Assembly: GCA_914767715.1 (NCBI GenBank)
Contig: OU612065.1
Coordinates: 31,248,001-31,312,000 of the forward strand
Reading direction: 5' to 3'
Origin: Membranipora membranacea
Lineage: Eukaryota > Bryozoa > Gymnolaemata > Cheilostomatida > Membraniporidae
Length of the DNA: 64,000 bases
Made by a program: the position numbers and the translations under genes. Numbering within the stretch: the stretch's first letter is position 1; each line of letters starts with the position of its first letter. This document shows positions 26,214 to 38,106 of the stretch, in pieces. The notes under the pieces were generated by a model. The model saw nothing but the letters and a program-made list of their open reading frames with translations, was not told the origin of the DNA and made no database searches.

Positions 26214-26785
26214 CCAAACTGACATATGTGTTGCAACACATCAAAGTCCGGCATTTGCAATCATGCTGTATTGTTCACAATATATATTACATATTTATTC
26301 TTGTGAATCATAATTCCAGGGACTTTTGTCCAGAAAACAAAGATAAAAAGAATTTCTTTTACAAGAGAAATGCAAATTGAGTAATTTATTAAATTGTGTG
26401 TGTGAAACAATAGGAACACACAAAGGTATAAAAATACAAAGAATACAGGTAAATGGGATAATCGCAATTAAAAAAATTTACTATTTTATGGAGAAAAATA
26501 AAGAATAAAATGCAAGTATTAAAAATTTATTATTTTATGGAGAAAATGAAGAATAAAAATGCAAGTATTGAGAAGTAGAAAGGTTTATACACTAAAAATG
26601 TGGCTTCTGACTGCTAACTTGAAAGATTTGAGATCATGGCACAGCTTGATGTTCGGGGGCAAGTCATTGTGTAGTTTGGCACCAAAGTTCGCTAGGGAGA
26701 ATCTGCATTGTCCTTGGATAGCATCAAAACCTCACTTTTTCCAAGTCGTGTATCACTTTTAAATTTTAAAGGCATAAGGCTGGCC
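26214..26785. repeat. AT-rich spacer with a short tandem duplication
   Basis: At about 26468-26572 a roughly 50-base unit (ttattattttatggagaaaa ... gaataaaatgcaagtatt) occurs twice in tandem. No gene seen. The stretch lies between the duplicated segment and the 3' part of the LINE and may be the LINE 3' UTR. Confidence 0.45.
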
Positions 26786-29042
26786 TCAATAATTGGGACG
26801 TTTGTTTATCAGTTTAAAAAATGTTAAAATGTATAAATAATGGTATCGCTCGGTGATAAAATGAATATTGTGCCTCTGCCTCGTCTCAGCTTTCGGGCAA
26901 TTTAGATTTATGATTTTCAAACATCGGTTCTCGATTTTTAGGACGTCTTTTTTCATATAATCATTAGAGCAATAAAGTGGTGGTGCGCAATATTCGAGGT
27001 TTGGTCTTATTAAACCTGTATACCAGACAGAAGCTAATGATTCATTTAAAAACTTACGATTTCTCTCAAAGTTTGCTATGATCGGGTATAACTTTTGTTT
27101 AATCTTTTTGACATGGGATTTAAAATTCAAATTTCTATATAAAATTGATCCTAAATATTTTAATTTGTCAGACTGTTTGAACATCATGCCTTGAAAATTA
27201 AGTGTGGGAAAATCTGTGCTATTTGAATTGGATACAGTCATAACATCTGTCTTTGATGCATTGAACCAATTTATTAAAATTGTACCAGTCGAAAGCTTAT
27301 GCTAGTGAATGTTCCATGTTTTAATGGCAAGGCTTTCCACTGGCTATCATGAGACAGTCATCGGCAAACAGATAACAAATTTCTAAAGTAGTGAGATCAT
27401 TAATAAAAGCAATAATGAGCAATGGGCCCAAAACAGACCCTTGAGGAACCCCGATGAGAATTTGATTTCTATCAGATAAAATACCATTAACCTTCATGAT
27501 TTGACATCTGTTTGAGAAATAATTGATGATTTACACAGTCAAAAGCTTTTTTGATATCCAGTGCAGAACTATCTTGAGATAGCATATGTCCCATTTTAAT
27601 TACCAATTGGATTAAGATCAGTGGAGCTTCCAGAACGAAACCCAAAATGTCTGTAGCTCAAAAGTTGGTTGGACTCCATGAACTCTCGCATTTGGTTGGC
27701 TACAATTTTCTCAAGGACTTTGCTCAAAATAGGTAGAAGGGTATATGACGGTAGTTGTTAGCCTGATATTTTGCGCCACTTTTAAAAATAGGAATATAAC
27801 AAGTGGATTCTTCCAAACATCTGGAAATTGATTATTTCTAAGAGATAAATTAATGATGTGTGTTAAGGGATTAAGAATTAAGGGCTCTAATATATTGTAT
27901 ACAAAAGCAGGAATTTGGCTTAATCCCCCTGTTTTTCTGGATTTTAATGAGTTGAGAATTCGAGACACTTCATTATTGTTGACAATTTCAAATGCAAACT
28001 TTGGAATAGCTAAAGCACAAGGGTCAATAGCCGACACGTCTGTATTATTTACTTGGCTTGACACTCTAGCTTGGTCATTTCATTTTGCTCCAATGGTTGA
28101 AAAGAATTCATTTAGACAGTTGGCTATTTTAAGATTTTCAGTGCATTTTGCACCGTCAATCTCAAGCTCTTCAATTTTGCCAGGGTCTGTGTTTGTGCCC
28201 TTGAAAATTTGAATATTCTCCCACTTTGATAAAGATGGGTCATTCAAGATATTACCCATTGCTGTCTTTTTTGCATCTCTTATTGCATTATTTTTCGTAT
28301 TTCTGAAAGCCTTATAAATGTCCCAAGACCTAGAAGATTTGTCAAAGCCTGAGTCAATAAAGTTATCAAAAGCATTTTTAGTCTCTTTCATTAGCAAGGT
28401 AACTCCGGAATTCTTCCAACAGATGGATTTTTTATTCTTAATTTCTGAGTTATAAATGGCACAAATTGATCTGTGAGATCACATACTTTTTTTTCTAACA
28501 ATTCAACAGCCTGGTGAACACAATGACAACTTTCAATACAATGGAAATTGATGTACTTAGCACATTCGAAAAACTCAACAGAGAAGTGATCACTGATGTC
28601 ACAATTTTTGACTTTATGACTTTAAATAAGATTTTGGCAGTTTGTGAAAAAAAGATCTATTAATGTTTTCGATTCTTTAAAACACCTTGTAGGAGAATCA
28701 ATTACTTGGTTAAAACTATGCAGGGTCATAAGGGTGTCAAACTTTTCTTTAATGGTAGACTCTTTGGACCAGTCTATATTAAAATCCCCTATAATGATTG
28801 TTGACTTTTCGAGAAAGTATGTTTTCCATACTTTCAAATTCCTCAATGATCTGACTGGCTGTGCAGGGAGGGTTGTACACCAGCACAAGAACAAATTCAG
28901 ATTCGGGTGCACCCACTTTGATAGCCAAAATTTCTGCTCCCTCGCATGTCACTATGGCCAATCTCTCAAGTTTCAAGGTTGCCTTAATATATATAGTTAA
29001 ACCACCGCCACGACTTGAAACTTCTCGGTCTTTTCTGATCAA
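26786..29042 (-). pseudogene. LINE ORF2 remnant: endonuclease and reverse transcriptase
   Basis: Non-LTR retrotransposon ORF2, broken by frameshifts and stops. In order on the minus strand: an APE-type endonuclease C-terminal half (29042-28622, with IIGDFNID and, nearby, IDSPTR / LIDLFFTN), a linker (28397-28080), the RT N-terminal part (28064-27711, LKSRKTGG, WKNPLV), the RT core (around 27480-27350, GVPQGSVLGPLL and catalytic FADD at 27368-27357), and the RT thumb (27241-26786, KYLGSIL, LIRPNLEYC). The domain set fits Jockey/CR1-type LINEs; the exact clade cannot be assigned by eye. The element is dead. Confidence 0.85.
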
Positions 29043-29241
29043 AGTCTAACCGGGTAAATAAAATGTACTATTAAGATGAGAGCTTTTAAGCCATATTTCA
29101 GAAAAACAAATTATGTCATGTTGCAACAGACCAAACCAATGATAAAATTCATCAAAGTGTTTGGAAAGTGATCGAATGTTTAAATGACACAGACTAAACA
29201 TGAGAGTAACAAAATTATCAACATAACAATAATATATCTAA

Positions 29242-29909
29242 TTAGTTGCCGTCAGCAGTTCGACTTTCAGATCTTAGCCTTCCTGTGTCTCGTACATATA
29301 TCTTCTGATGTTGTGTCCAGATAAACTTGGAGCTGGTCTCCCGAGCTCTGTCCTTGGCACGATAGTATAGATCATTCTGACTTTTAGTTAAATGTTCGTG
29401 GGTATACAGTACGCAGTATACGGTGCCCAGTCCAAATTGTTCATGAGTTACCATGTGCTTAATTCTGTTTCCATACATAGCTCTTTTGGTATTTCTTCTA
29501 GTAAATTTCACATATATCCTAGGCACTGCAGTATTCTGTTTCTCCTTTCTCACTGGTAGGCGGTAGGCAGTACTTATATCTCCAGCTGTTATCTCCATAC
29601 TCATTGAATCAGCAATGCTCAGCACCAACTTATCTGTGTTTTCGTTGTCAGTTTTCGGCACATTATATATCTCCGAACAGTCACCTCTGCCTCTCATACC
29701 TCTCCATCACATCCAATCTGCTGAGCAGGCCGCTATTCTCCTCTTCAAGCACCTCCACTTTCTCCTCCAGCTTCTGAACAGCCTTCAGCAACTTCTCCTC
29801 CAAGCTTGCGCATACTGACTACAACTTGGCCATTATGTCAACCTTCGCGCTCTCCATCCACTTTTCCATCGCAGATCGCATCTCCTTTGACAACCCCATA
29901 CTTAAACTA
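29242..29909 (-). pseudogene. LINE ORF1 remnant with coiled coil and RNA-binding-like domain
   Basis: Upstream of the ORF2 remnant and on the same strand. The N-terminal part (29909-29700) reads MGLSKEMRSAMEKWMES then a leucine/glutamate heptad stretch (LEEKVEVLEEENSGLLSRL) with two stops. The C-terminal part (29697-29242) has IYNVPKTDNENTDKLVL and PRIYVKFTRRNTKRAM, typical of the RRM-like domain of LINE ORF1 proteins. Coiled coil followed by RRM is a known ORF1 layout. Broken, so inactive. Confidence 0.75.
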
Positions 29910-31604
29910 TTATGGAGATTGAATTATAGCGCAGGGGCCTAATAGTAAAAATATAGTGAAACTGCAACATGTGGTCAATTTTTTATTTTGACTGGATTTG
30001 GACCATCAGAGTCTGCTGAATCCAACTGTCATCCTTTTGAGCTAATCAGAAGTGCATAACCCAATATTATTGGGCTCTGAAGTTGTTGCCATGGGGAAAA
30101 ATATCCACTTCCGGTTGAAATTGTGCTGAAGACATGGCTGTTACTAAAAGCAAAATGCTGATTGTGGGTGATTCTGAGGCAAATTTTGATAAGTATCTGA
30201 ATGGATATGATGACAAAAACAGTAAACCTTTCTGCTCTACCACTGAGTGGGTATATCCAGAGCAATATATTGCAACAAGAGGACCAGACCAATGCTCTAA
30301 GTCGGTGGCTAGTACAAACATTTTGTAACACACTACAGAGGCAGACTGAGATTCCTTGGAATCAAGCTGCTGCAATAGTTATGCAACTAGTAAGTGTACT
30401 CCCCTAACTTGTGTTGGTTAAGCCTAAGATGAGATGGGCCTTGCTTGTAGGTGGACGAATGCATTACAGACAGTCAAGACTATCTATGGTGATTGATTGA
30501 CAGGCTACTTTTTTTGACATTCAGAAAGTAGACCAAGGTAGCTAAATCACAAACTAAATACTGATATGATATGAATAACAGAAAAAGCTTGTTTGGTAGG
30601 GCCATAGCTTGTATTGATAAGCTTTGCTGGTGGTGTGGCAAAACAGCAAAATATTCAAGACAGGCTAGATGGTATCAAAGGTTCCTTGAGCCTGAATTTA
30701 GTAGAATTCCAATCCTATACTTTTGTTTCTTAGGTGTAGTTCAAACTGCAGTATCTTGAATCACAACATAAGCATCAGGTGAAAGGGAGAGACTATGCAC
30801 AAGATTGCAATTGTACTGTGATCAATGTTGAATATATTTAACATAACAATAAAATGTATTATATATTTCATAGTTTGATGCAATATATAATATGATGCTG
30901 AAAAACGGTCAGGGTTATAACAAATGTGAGAACTCAGAGAACTTTCCTTGGGAAGAATTTAGAGTAAGATGAATGTTAATTGCTATTAAATAAAATATGA
31001 TTTTTAAAATAATTATAAAACTAAAATGTTTTTATGATGTTGAATGAATTTGCTGCCTTGGATTATCAATTTTTTCTCGAGGCAGCGCGATCTTTGCAAA
31101 AAGGGAATTGGAAATCCGCAGCCACATTCGATAATACATATCAAATATAATGTATCATATAGTGAAAAATAATAAATATAATACAATGATATAATGTATG
31201 TTATTATATTTGGTTTGAAGTTTAAGATCATGGGTCAGTTTTACGAAGGTATCTCCGATCAGCGTTACATGAAATGAGTTTTGCTGTTTTCTTTTTAGAT
31301 GCTTTAGTGGGTTCAATAAAAGCTAATTAAAACATTATATAATGTAATTTAATTGATAATTTGACTTTTTAAACGCATATGATTTTTTTCGGCATAATCT
31401 AAGGTTGAATTCAATACCAAAGTTTACTGCCTCACATTCAGATCTAACCACGTTGCTATGGTCTGAGTGAGTGTACACAATAAAACCTCTCAGATTTCTT
31501 CGAATCTGATTTGGCTGTAATAAGGCTAGAAACAAAATGATGGTACCAATGTAATGCTGAGGACCTGAGCTATAACATTCAATAGATAACTCAAAATCCA
31601 TTTC
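29910..31604. other. Intergenic, possible exon fragment at 30134-30390
   Basis: A plus-strand frame starts MAVTKSKMLIVGDSEANF at 30134 just after a CTTCCGG (ETS-type) motif at about 30109. It continues in a second frame as NTLQRQTEIPWNQAAAIVMQL to a possible GTAAGTG donor near 30391. It could be a first exon with one frameshift or chance; no family is recognised. The remainder is AT-rich with nothing supported. Confidence 0.25.
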
Positions 31605-32190
31605 CCATTGTAAATGCCTGGTTTTGATGTGCTGCATCACATATTCTGTTGATTTGAATCCAAGGCAAGAATTCACTGTTTTTTTGCTGTTTGTCCCATA
31701 AATTGACATATTGACTCACTTGTTATCGATTCTATTAGTGAATCTGCAGGGTGGATATATTAGCATTTTCTTAACCCGATATTGATACTTATGTCAAAAA
31801 TACTTGCCTCATGGAAATTAACAGATAAAACATGATAATTTCTTACACACATAACCCCTGAATAACCCACTTGGCTGTTTTCCACTCCTTGATTATCTCT
31901 AGTTCACTTCAAACATCTGATGAACTGATTAGATCAATAAGGAGATGATTGCACAACAGTGTGCATCTACTGATATGCAAAAAAATTGACAGCTTTTACA
32001 TCTTGTCTAACTATCGATTGGCAAAAAATGATGAAATATAACCAGGCATCCATATAATTAAAGCACCCCTGGGAGTAAGGTTCCCAACTGTTACTACCAC
32101 ACTTTTATTCAAAATACAACACTAATTGTTTAAACAGCTTTAATTAAACTGACAAAAACATTTGAAAATCATATTATTTGTCTTTTTCTA
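31605..32190. repeat. Duplicated non-coding block, copy a
   Basis: Closely matches 36105-36625 (shared runs such as ccacttggctgtt, atctctagttcacttcaaac, aaggagatgattgcacaac, aaaaaatgatgatataacc). In the second duplication unit this block directly follows the cystine-knot region. Here it is separated from it by about 5.4 kb containing the LINE. Confidence 0.7.
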
Positions 32191-32484
32191 GTTGCTCTAC
32201 TCTTTTTTACATGTTTGAGAAGTATTAGAGAAACATATAGAGTAATACTGAGGGCGACAATTGTCCTATGTTAAAAACCGCATAGAATAAATGAAGTTTA
32301 CTTATAGAAAGATGGTGATCATAAGTTATCATGAGAAATTTAGCACATGTTCAACTTTATAAGGTTGCTTGCACCAGGTTCAAAATAAACAGTTAGTCGC
32401 ACAAGACATCAAATGCAAAATTATTCATTATTAATTTCGTGAACAGTTCTTGGTTTTAGTTGAACGCTTGACTGTCTTGCAAAT

Positions 32485-32640
32485 CATTGACAGCTGTTAC
32501 TTCTTGTGTATCTACTAATTAGCAAAAAATGAAGAATATTTGCAGGATCCATAAAATTAAAGCTCCACTGGGAATTAGTTTCCCAGCTGGTACTGCCATT
32601 CTTTCATTCAATAACATAACACTTATTGTTTGAACAGAAC
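32485..32640. repeat. Partial third copy of the duplicated block
   Basis: Matches the later half of the blocks at 31605 and 36105 (gacagctgtta, ttgtgtatctac, ggatccataaaattaaag, actgggaattagtttccca). Diverged partial copy. Confidence 0.55.
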
Positions 32641-34061
32641 TGATGTGGTTGAACTGTCAAAACATTTTGAAAACTCTGCAATAATCTGCACTGATTGCAA
32701 GAAGCATTGTTCGTACAAGTATCAGGTGGTAAATAAATTCTTGACCTCTTTAACGGCATCACTGATTGGAGCTAATAAGATCTGTGTCGTTCTAGCCCTA
32801 TTAATTGTTAGATCATGCTAAGAAAATTCTACACCTCAATCCCTAGGCTTTTTCTTTGCTTTACTTTAGTGACTCACAAGCCATGCATGTATAACTTTAG
32901 ATTTAATAGCCAGGTCTGCGATTTATGTATTAAGCTTTGTATACTTTTGTTGAGTGGATCACCTAAAAATGGCTAGTAACTCATGAGGACTCACTTAACT
33001 TAGTTGTGCTCCCCTGTCAATGTTCTCAGCCGTCTGCATGAAGGCCTAGAAATACAGGACATACAAATATCCCTGCCACTTACACAACATACCAGTGCTA
33101 TGAAACTGTTGTTATGTTGTGAGTGTGCTACAAACAGTCACCAAACAGTAGATAGCGCTAAAAACAAACCTAGAAGGCAGTCATCAGTTATCAGACACAT
33201 ATGACATAACTTTAAATACCTTTAATCCAAAAAACGAATGCTGTTGTGCTAATGATCTATGAACTTTACTAGAAGATAGCTTGTGCCATAGCACACTAAA
33301 TGCCTACATTCTTTGAGGCTAGTATCCAATTGAACATGCTTATCTCAAACCCATTAACAACGCTGCATACATATCACATCATCTGTGGCTCTCCCGATAC
33401 ATACATACACCCTGCTGAACCATAGACTAATCGTCCTTGATTAGACTTGATAAGTCTCAAAGCAGCTCATTTTCAAATAAATAGGTGCCTGCCTGACAAG
33501 CTGTTCACTGGTGCACAGGTTGTCCAACGTCCAATGTCCATGACTGTCGTACGAACTGTTTTCCGCCAGTGTTATTTTTTGGTCGGTTTTCAGGGCCCAT
33601 TATCAAGTTCCAGGGGAGAAGTGAGCCAGAGTGAGTAGGGAGATCAAAGTCAGCCCACTGGCTGTAATGTAACAAGTCAACTCTCTGACTCGTGTATGAG
33701 ATTTGCAACACTTGAGTAGTAGTGAACCAGAGACTGTAAATCTATATGATATAACTCATTTTAAAAACACAGATAGCTCATAGCCTATGTATCCTAGCAA
33801 AAAATGACAATAATATGGTGTATAGTTTGAAGGTTGGACATTCTAACAAAGCTGGAGTTAAGGATAAATACAGAATGAATTATGGCCCATCAAAGGTAGA
33901 GATGTGTGCAAGAAAAATGACATTATAAGATATAGAGATAATGAGTTTTCGGCATCCCGCTGTGCACAATTTTCCCCCAGTTAATCAAAAACCGCAGGCA
34001 CTATAACGATCATTGAAGTTTCCTCTCTGTATATCCTTACTCTGTGATATTATACTCTCCC
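32641..34061. other. Intergenic, no gene seen
   Basis: Non-coding sequence upstream of the second duplication unit. Short open frames show no family resemblance, codon bias or splice context. Confidence 0.4.
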
Positions 34062-34680
34062 CATAATGATAATAAATATTTATAATCATGATCTAGTTTT
34101 AGTTCTAGCTTTCTGTTGCTTTATATTCAGTGCCAGTAAATAGTTTTTTAAAACCACAAAAACAACCTATGCACAGAATAATAATTAAATAAACAATTAC
34201 GTATATAGAAAATATAGATATTTTTATGTCAACATACATCCATTTCCTGCACGGTTGATGTTTGATGATGTTTGTTTATTTAGACATTTCCGGTATCACT
34301 CCTAAAAAGGTTGACAAAATTGAAATGTTTACATAAAAATTGATGGAAAAATATTGCACTAGTTGAAAAATCTCATATAGAATTCAAAAAAGATCTACTT
34401 TTATGCGTGATGCGCTCTAAACTCAAAGAGTTTAAGTTGGCTCATTTGATCAAGAATGTCAAGGATATTAATTGCAAATTTTAGAATCCAAATTGTAGGA
34501 GTAATGAAATTGCAATGTTTTTGGGAAACATTGAATGTTCACTTTTCAGGCGATATTGATTCCATAATGAAACTGTAATATTTGATAATGTAATGTATGA
34601 AATTTATGATGAAGTTTGAATGATGGCAGAATAATGAATAGTTTTAAAACATTTATGTATTATGTATCAATCAAGCCAAT

Positions 34681-35934
34681 TCAATTATAGACATCCATAC
34701 AGCTGCAACTAGATGGAAACTGTGTGATACCAAATACTAATTTGTAATCACGAGAACCATTATTCCGAATTCCGCCAATATATCTATATTGGAAAACTGT
34801 TTGAGTAGGAACACAGCATCGTTTAGGCTCAGGTAGACCTTGCTTAGCCCCAAGTTTCGAGATGGTTTGTTGGAGGGTATCTCTCTTCTGATCACATGTC
34901 CCCTCACAAAAGCCCAGGGTCATACGTTGTGGCCAAAGAACATCGGTGCCGCTGAGGTCAAATGTACGTCTGACCAAATGACATGCTCCTTGCAATGCTT
35001 TGCCGCTAAAAACATTAAAAATATGCCATGATTGTACCTCAGATAACTTGTTCAATATGCCAAGCAATCATAAGACTTAAAAATAATGGTGCCAAAATAG
35101 AGATTTAGGGTATCCAGATGACTGTATTTACTTTCTCAACGATATCCAAAACAAGGAGTGGAGCTGAATTACAATTGACCGATTGTACCACATATATGTA
35201 CTATTTTTATTATTTGAGATTTCCAAATAACATGAGGCAAGGAATTGTTAAATTTTGTGGATTAGTTTAAATAAATGTCTCCCAGAGCTAAGCATGTGTT
35301 TTATGAAGCAGGCTTGCTCAAAAGACCACACAAAAAAACGTTGTACGATAGCTTGAGTGTATTGACTGTGGGGTATTGAGTTTGATCAGTTTAAACAATT
35401 TGTGACTATTATTAGACTTGAAAGTAGAGATTTAGGTTAACTCTTTTTATGTTTTTGCTTTCACTAATATACATACTTTCCATAGACGGATAGAAACTTG
35501 CCTAACACTATTCGCATGTCTTGTTAATCATAGTATAACAGGTAAGTATTGGTACAATGTCAAGGATGTAGCTTACCTGATCATGTATGGGCGACGGTTC
35601 GCTTCTATATGTATCACATACACAGTCAGTATAACTGATATTGTAACCACAAATTTACCTGCCAAACAAAAAATCAACATATCAGTGCTTTCAAGGCTGA
35701 TACAAGGATAAGCTAGGAAATAAAAGATATACAGATATTTAAGCTAGTCAAAACTCGGACAACATCACTTCAGTATCTTTGGCAGAGCTGTGGAGACAAT
35801 TATGGCTGCTTATTTATATCCAGCCAACAATGTTAAGATAAACAGTGATCCATACTGTATGTGTGATTGAGTTCCTAATTTCATCGAGCATAAATCATTT
35901 CAATAATCAAAACGTTTTATCACGACTTACCCAT
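34681..35934 (-). CDS. Prodomain-less TGF-beta-like cystine-knot secreted protein, 3 exons
   Basis: Exons (minus): 35934-35931 (ATGG only), 35658-35577, 35005-34681 (TGA), GT-AG introns, 136 residues. Residues about 4-21 form a signal peptide (KFVVTISVILTVYVIHIEA). The mature part starts directly after NRRPYM. Seven cysteines at 37, 62, 66, 92, 93, 129 and 131 give the order C ... CEGTC ... CC(VPT) ... CSC. This is the TGF-beta superfamily pattern (CxGxC, vicinal CC with VPT, terminal CxC). Known TGF-beta ligands are made as about 300-400-residue precursors with a large prodomain and furin site; neither is present here. It could also be a divergent member of another cystine-knot hormone group. 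It probably acts outside the cell as a dimer, with Cys92 at the usual interchain position (inference). A frameshifted paralogue lies at 24687-26045. Confidence 0.75.
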
Positions 35935-36018
35935 TTTCTTCGATTTTAAAAGTGGGATCTGTAATGTCACTAGCAGTCAGTTGATTGGAGTTATGAGGTT
36001 CAAATGCAGACTTGCTTC

Positions 36019-36027
36019 TTTTATATA
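36019..36027 (-). promoter_or_regulatory. TATA box of cystine-knot gene
   Basis: TATATAAAA on the minus strand, about 85 bases upstream of the ATG at 35934. The equivalent place in the pseudogene copy reads TTATAAAG. Confidence 0.55.
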
Positions 36028-36104
36028 GCTCAGTAAACAAGATTGTACATGCCCTTCACTCAATAACATGTGTAAGAGCTTTGCTAAGCTGCTCAACTAA
36101 TAAA

Positions 36105-36625
36105 TTCTATTGATATTAATCCAATACAAGAATTCACAGTGTTTTTGCTTATTGACTCATAAATTGACATTTTGTTTTCCTTGATTTCAGCCCAATTATG
36201 GAACATGTAGGGTGGATATATTGGCGTTTTCTAAACCCTATATTGTACTATATACTTGTATCATGGCAAGTAACAGATGAATGATGATGATGAAGGAAAA
36301 ACATTGACCCTGGATAACCCACTTGGCTGTTCTCCACCCCTTAAATATCTCTAGTTCACTTCAAACACCTGATGACTTGATTTGATAAATAAGGAGATGA
36401 TTGCACAACCGTGTGTATCTACTGATTTGCAAAAAAAAATTACAGCTTTTACATGTTGTGTATCCACAAATTGGCAAAAAATGATGATATATAACCAGCA
36501 TCCATATAATTAGAGCCACCCTGGGAGTAAGGTTACCAACTGGTACTGTCATACTTTGATTCAAAATACAACAGCTTATATAAAACTATCAACAACATTT
36601 GAAAATCGTATTACTTGTCTTTCTC
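36105..36625. repeat. Duplicated non-coding block, copy c
   Basis: Partner of 31605-32190. Directly downstream (plus-strand direction) of segmental duplication copy 2. No coding potential shared between copies, which argues against the open frames inside them being genes. Confidence 0.7.
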
Positions 36626-36939
36626 TGCTTTTTTATATCTTATTTGTGGTTTTCATAGGCTGTACTGCAACCATTTAATTGAATTTATGTCGATGGTAGT
36701 TCCCCGCTTATTATGTTGTGCCTTCCAATAAAACCCATGGACTAAGAACAAATCTCACAATTTAATCAATATGAATTGAATCACAAATTTGTCCATCACA
36801 AAATTAGGTAAGAGGAATAGAAGTTGTCTTCCTGTGTAGACCTCTAAATTAAGTCTGATTGGCCAGTTTCGACCGGAAACTATAATAAAACTACTTACTG
36901 TAATCGCTGCGGTAGACCTGGACGCTAGGCTGAGATTCG

Positions 36940-37565
36940 CAGTTTTTCAAAATGAGATGATTTCTTCTATTAATGTTTGATAAAATACAAAGGTAGGAAA
37001 AGAGGCTGGGAATACAATTATATTGAGATTGGTAAATGAGTATTGGTTGAAGTCGCACCAGATTTGACAGAGCAACATCTAAATAAAAATTTTACTGTGC
37101 GAAAGTTTCCAGTTGACGCCTCAAATGTCCCGGTTAAAGGGTCTGGCAGGAAAAAGTTGTCTTCTCAGATTAAAATGTTCAGACGATTCCCTGAAGCTGG
37201 ATGTGCCGATATTTTAAAATAGTTACTGATTAAATTGTGGACTAGTTTCTCATCTCTCCTAAAATGCTTGACAGTATGATATAAGACTGGAAGAACATTC
37301 TTGTCATGCCTCAAGTATGATAAACATGTTAAACATACAAAAGTAAATAGGCTGGAAATACATGTATTTGAGATTGCAAAATGAGTATTGGTTGAAGTCG
37401 TACCGGTATTGACTGAGCAACATCTATATAAAAAATGTACTATGCGAAAGTTTCCGGTTGACGTCTCAAATCTTTAGGTTAATATTATAAAATAGTTCAG
37501 ATTTCCTGATTAGATTGTGGACTAGTTCCTCATCTCTTTTAGTACGCTCGCTATGCATGTCCTGA
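36940..37565. repeat. Partial tandem duplication of the YqaJ gene 3' end
   Basis: 36960-37270 and 37325-37560 share gatt-caaaatgagtattggttgaagtcg, gcgaaagtttcc-gttgacg-ctcaaat and attgtggactagtt-ctcatctct. The second copy covers the last codons of the YqaJ-like frame (LVHNLIRKSELF); the first retains a diverged version (LVHNLIS). 36626-36939 holds nothing supported. Confidence 0.6.
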
Positions 37566-37775
37566 AACACACCAGCCTCAGTACATAAATATACTACAAA
37601 TACACACTCATCTACTTCTAAGCATTCCATTTGCATTTGGCATTGGTAAAAATGTTTATGATTCCTTTTTAGCCACATCACCTCACCATTGATATCCATG
37701 AACCAGTTTTTACGTTTACGAGCTAATTCAATTATGGTTTTACTATCCGGATAGCCTAAAGGGCACTTGGTCTCA

Positions 37776-38106
37776 ACAGCAGTTGGAGAGTTGGTTATTA
37801 ATCCGTCTGTGCTTGCCCCTAGCCAGTGATGCTTTGGGCGACAACGACGAACACTTTATCCAGAACTACCTCGAACGGTGCCCCTCAGGTTGGCTTAGAC
37901 ACCCTAAATACCGCACTGCCTGGGGCAAAGTCTGCTTTTTAAGACACATGTGCATTTATATTAATAATATAAGTTTTAACTACTCTTTAATAATACTATT
38001 TTTGCATGCAAGGCAACTTCATCATTTTTTAGCAGAGTACGTGTACCAGCAACCTTTTTCTCGCAACTCTTACAGTTAGTGATAGAATACAAATCAATCA
38101 ATCAAT
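37776..38106 (+). mobile_element. Insertion inside the YqaJ domain with (aatc)n tail
   Basis: Separates the YqaJ segment ending in IEDRGF from the catalytic ETKCP segment. Plus-strand end is aatcaatcaatcaatc, like a LINE or SINE tail. An open frame inside (ERCPSGWLRHPKYRTAWGK) is not assigned to a family. Exact borders are uncertain; about 20-30 residues of the domain appear missing as well. Confidence 0.45.

Larger units (their letters stand above)
34062..36085. repeat. Segmental duplication, copy 2
   Basis: Partner of 24047-26213. Includes the intact cystine-knot gene and its TATA box. Block 36105-36625 follows directly, which shows the undisturbed order of the unit. Confidence 0.8.

Noticed and set aside
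31335-31709. 124-codon minus-strand open frame
   Set aside because: Part lies in the duplicated block; the matching part of the other copy (near 36110-36170) is not open, and no domain is visible.
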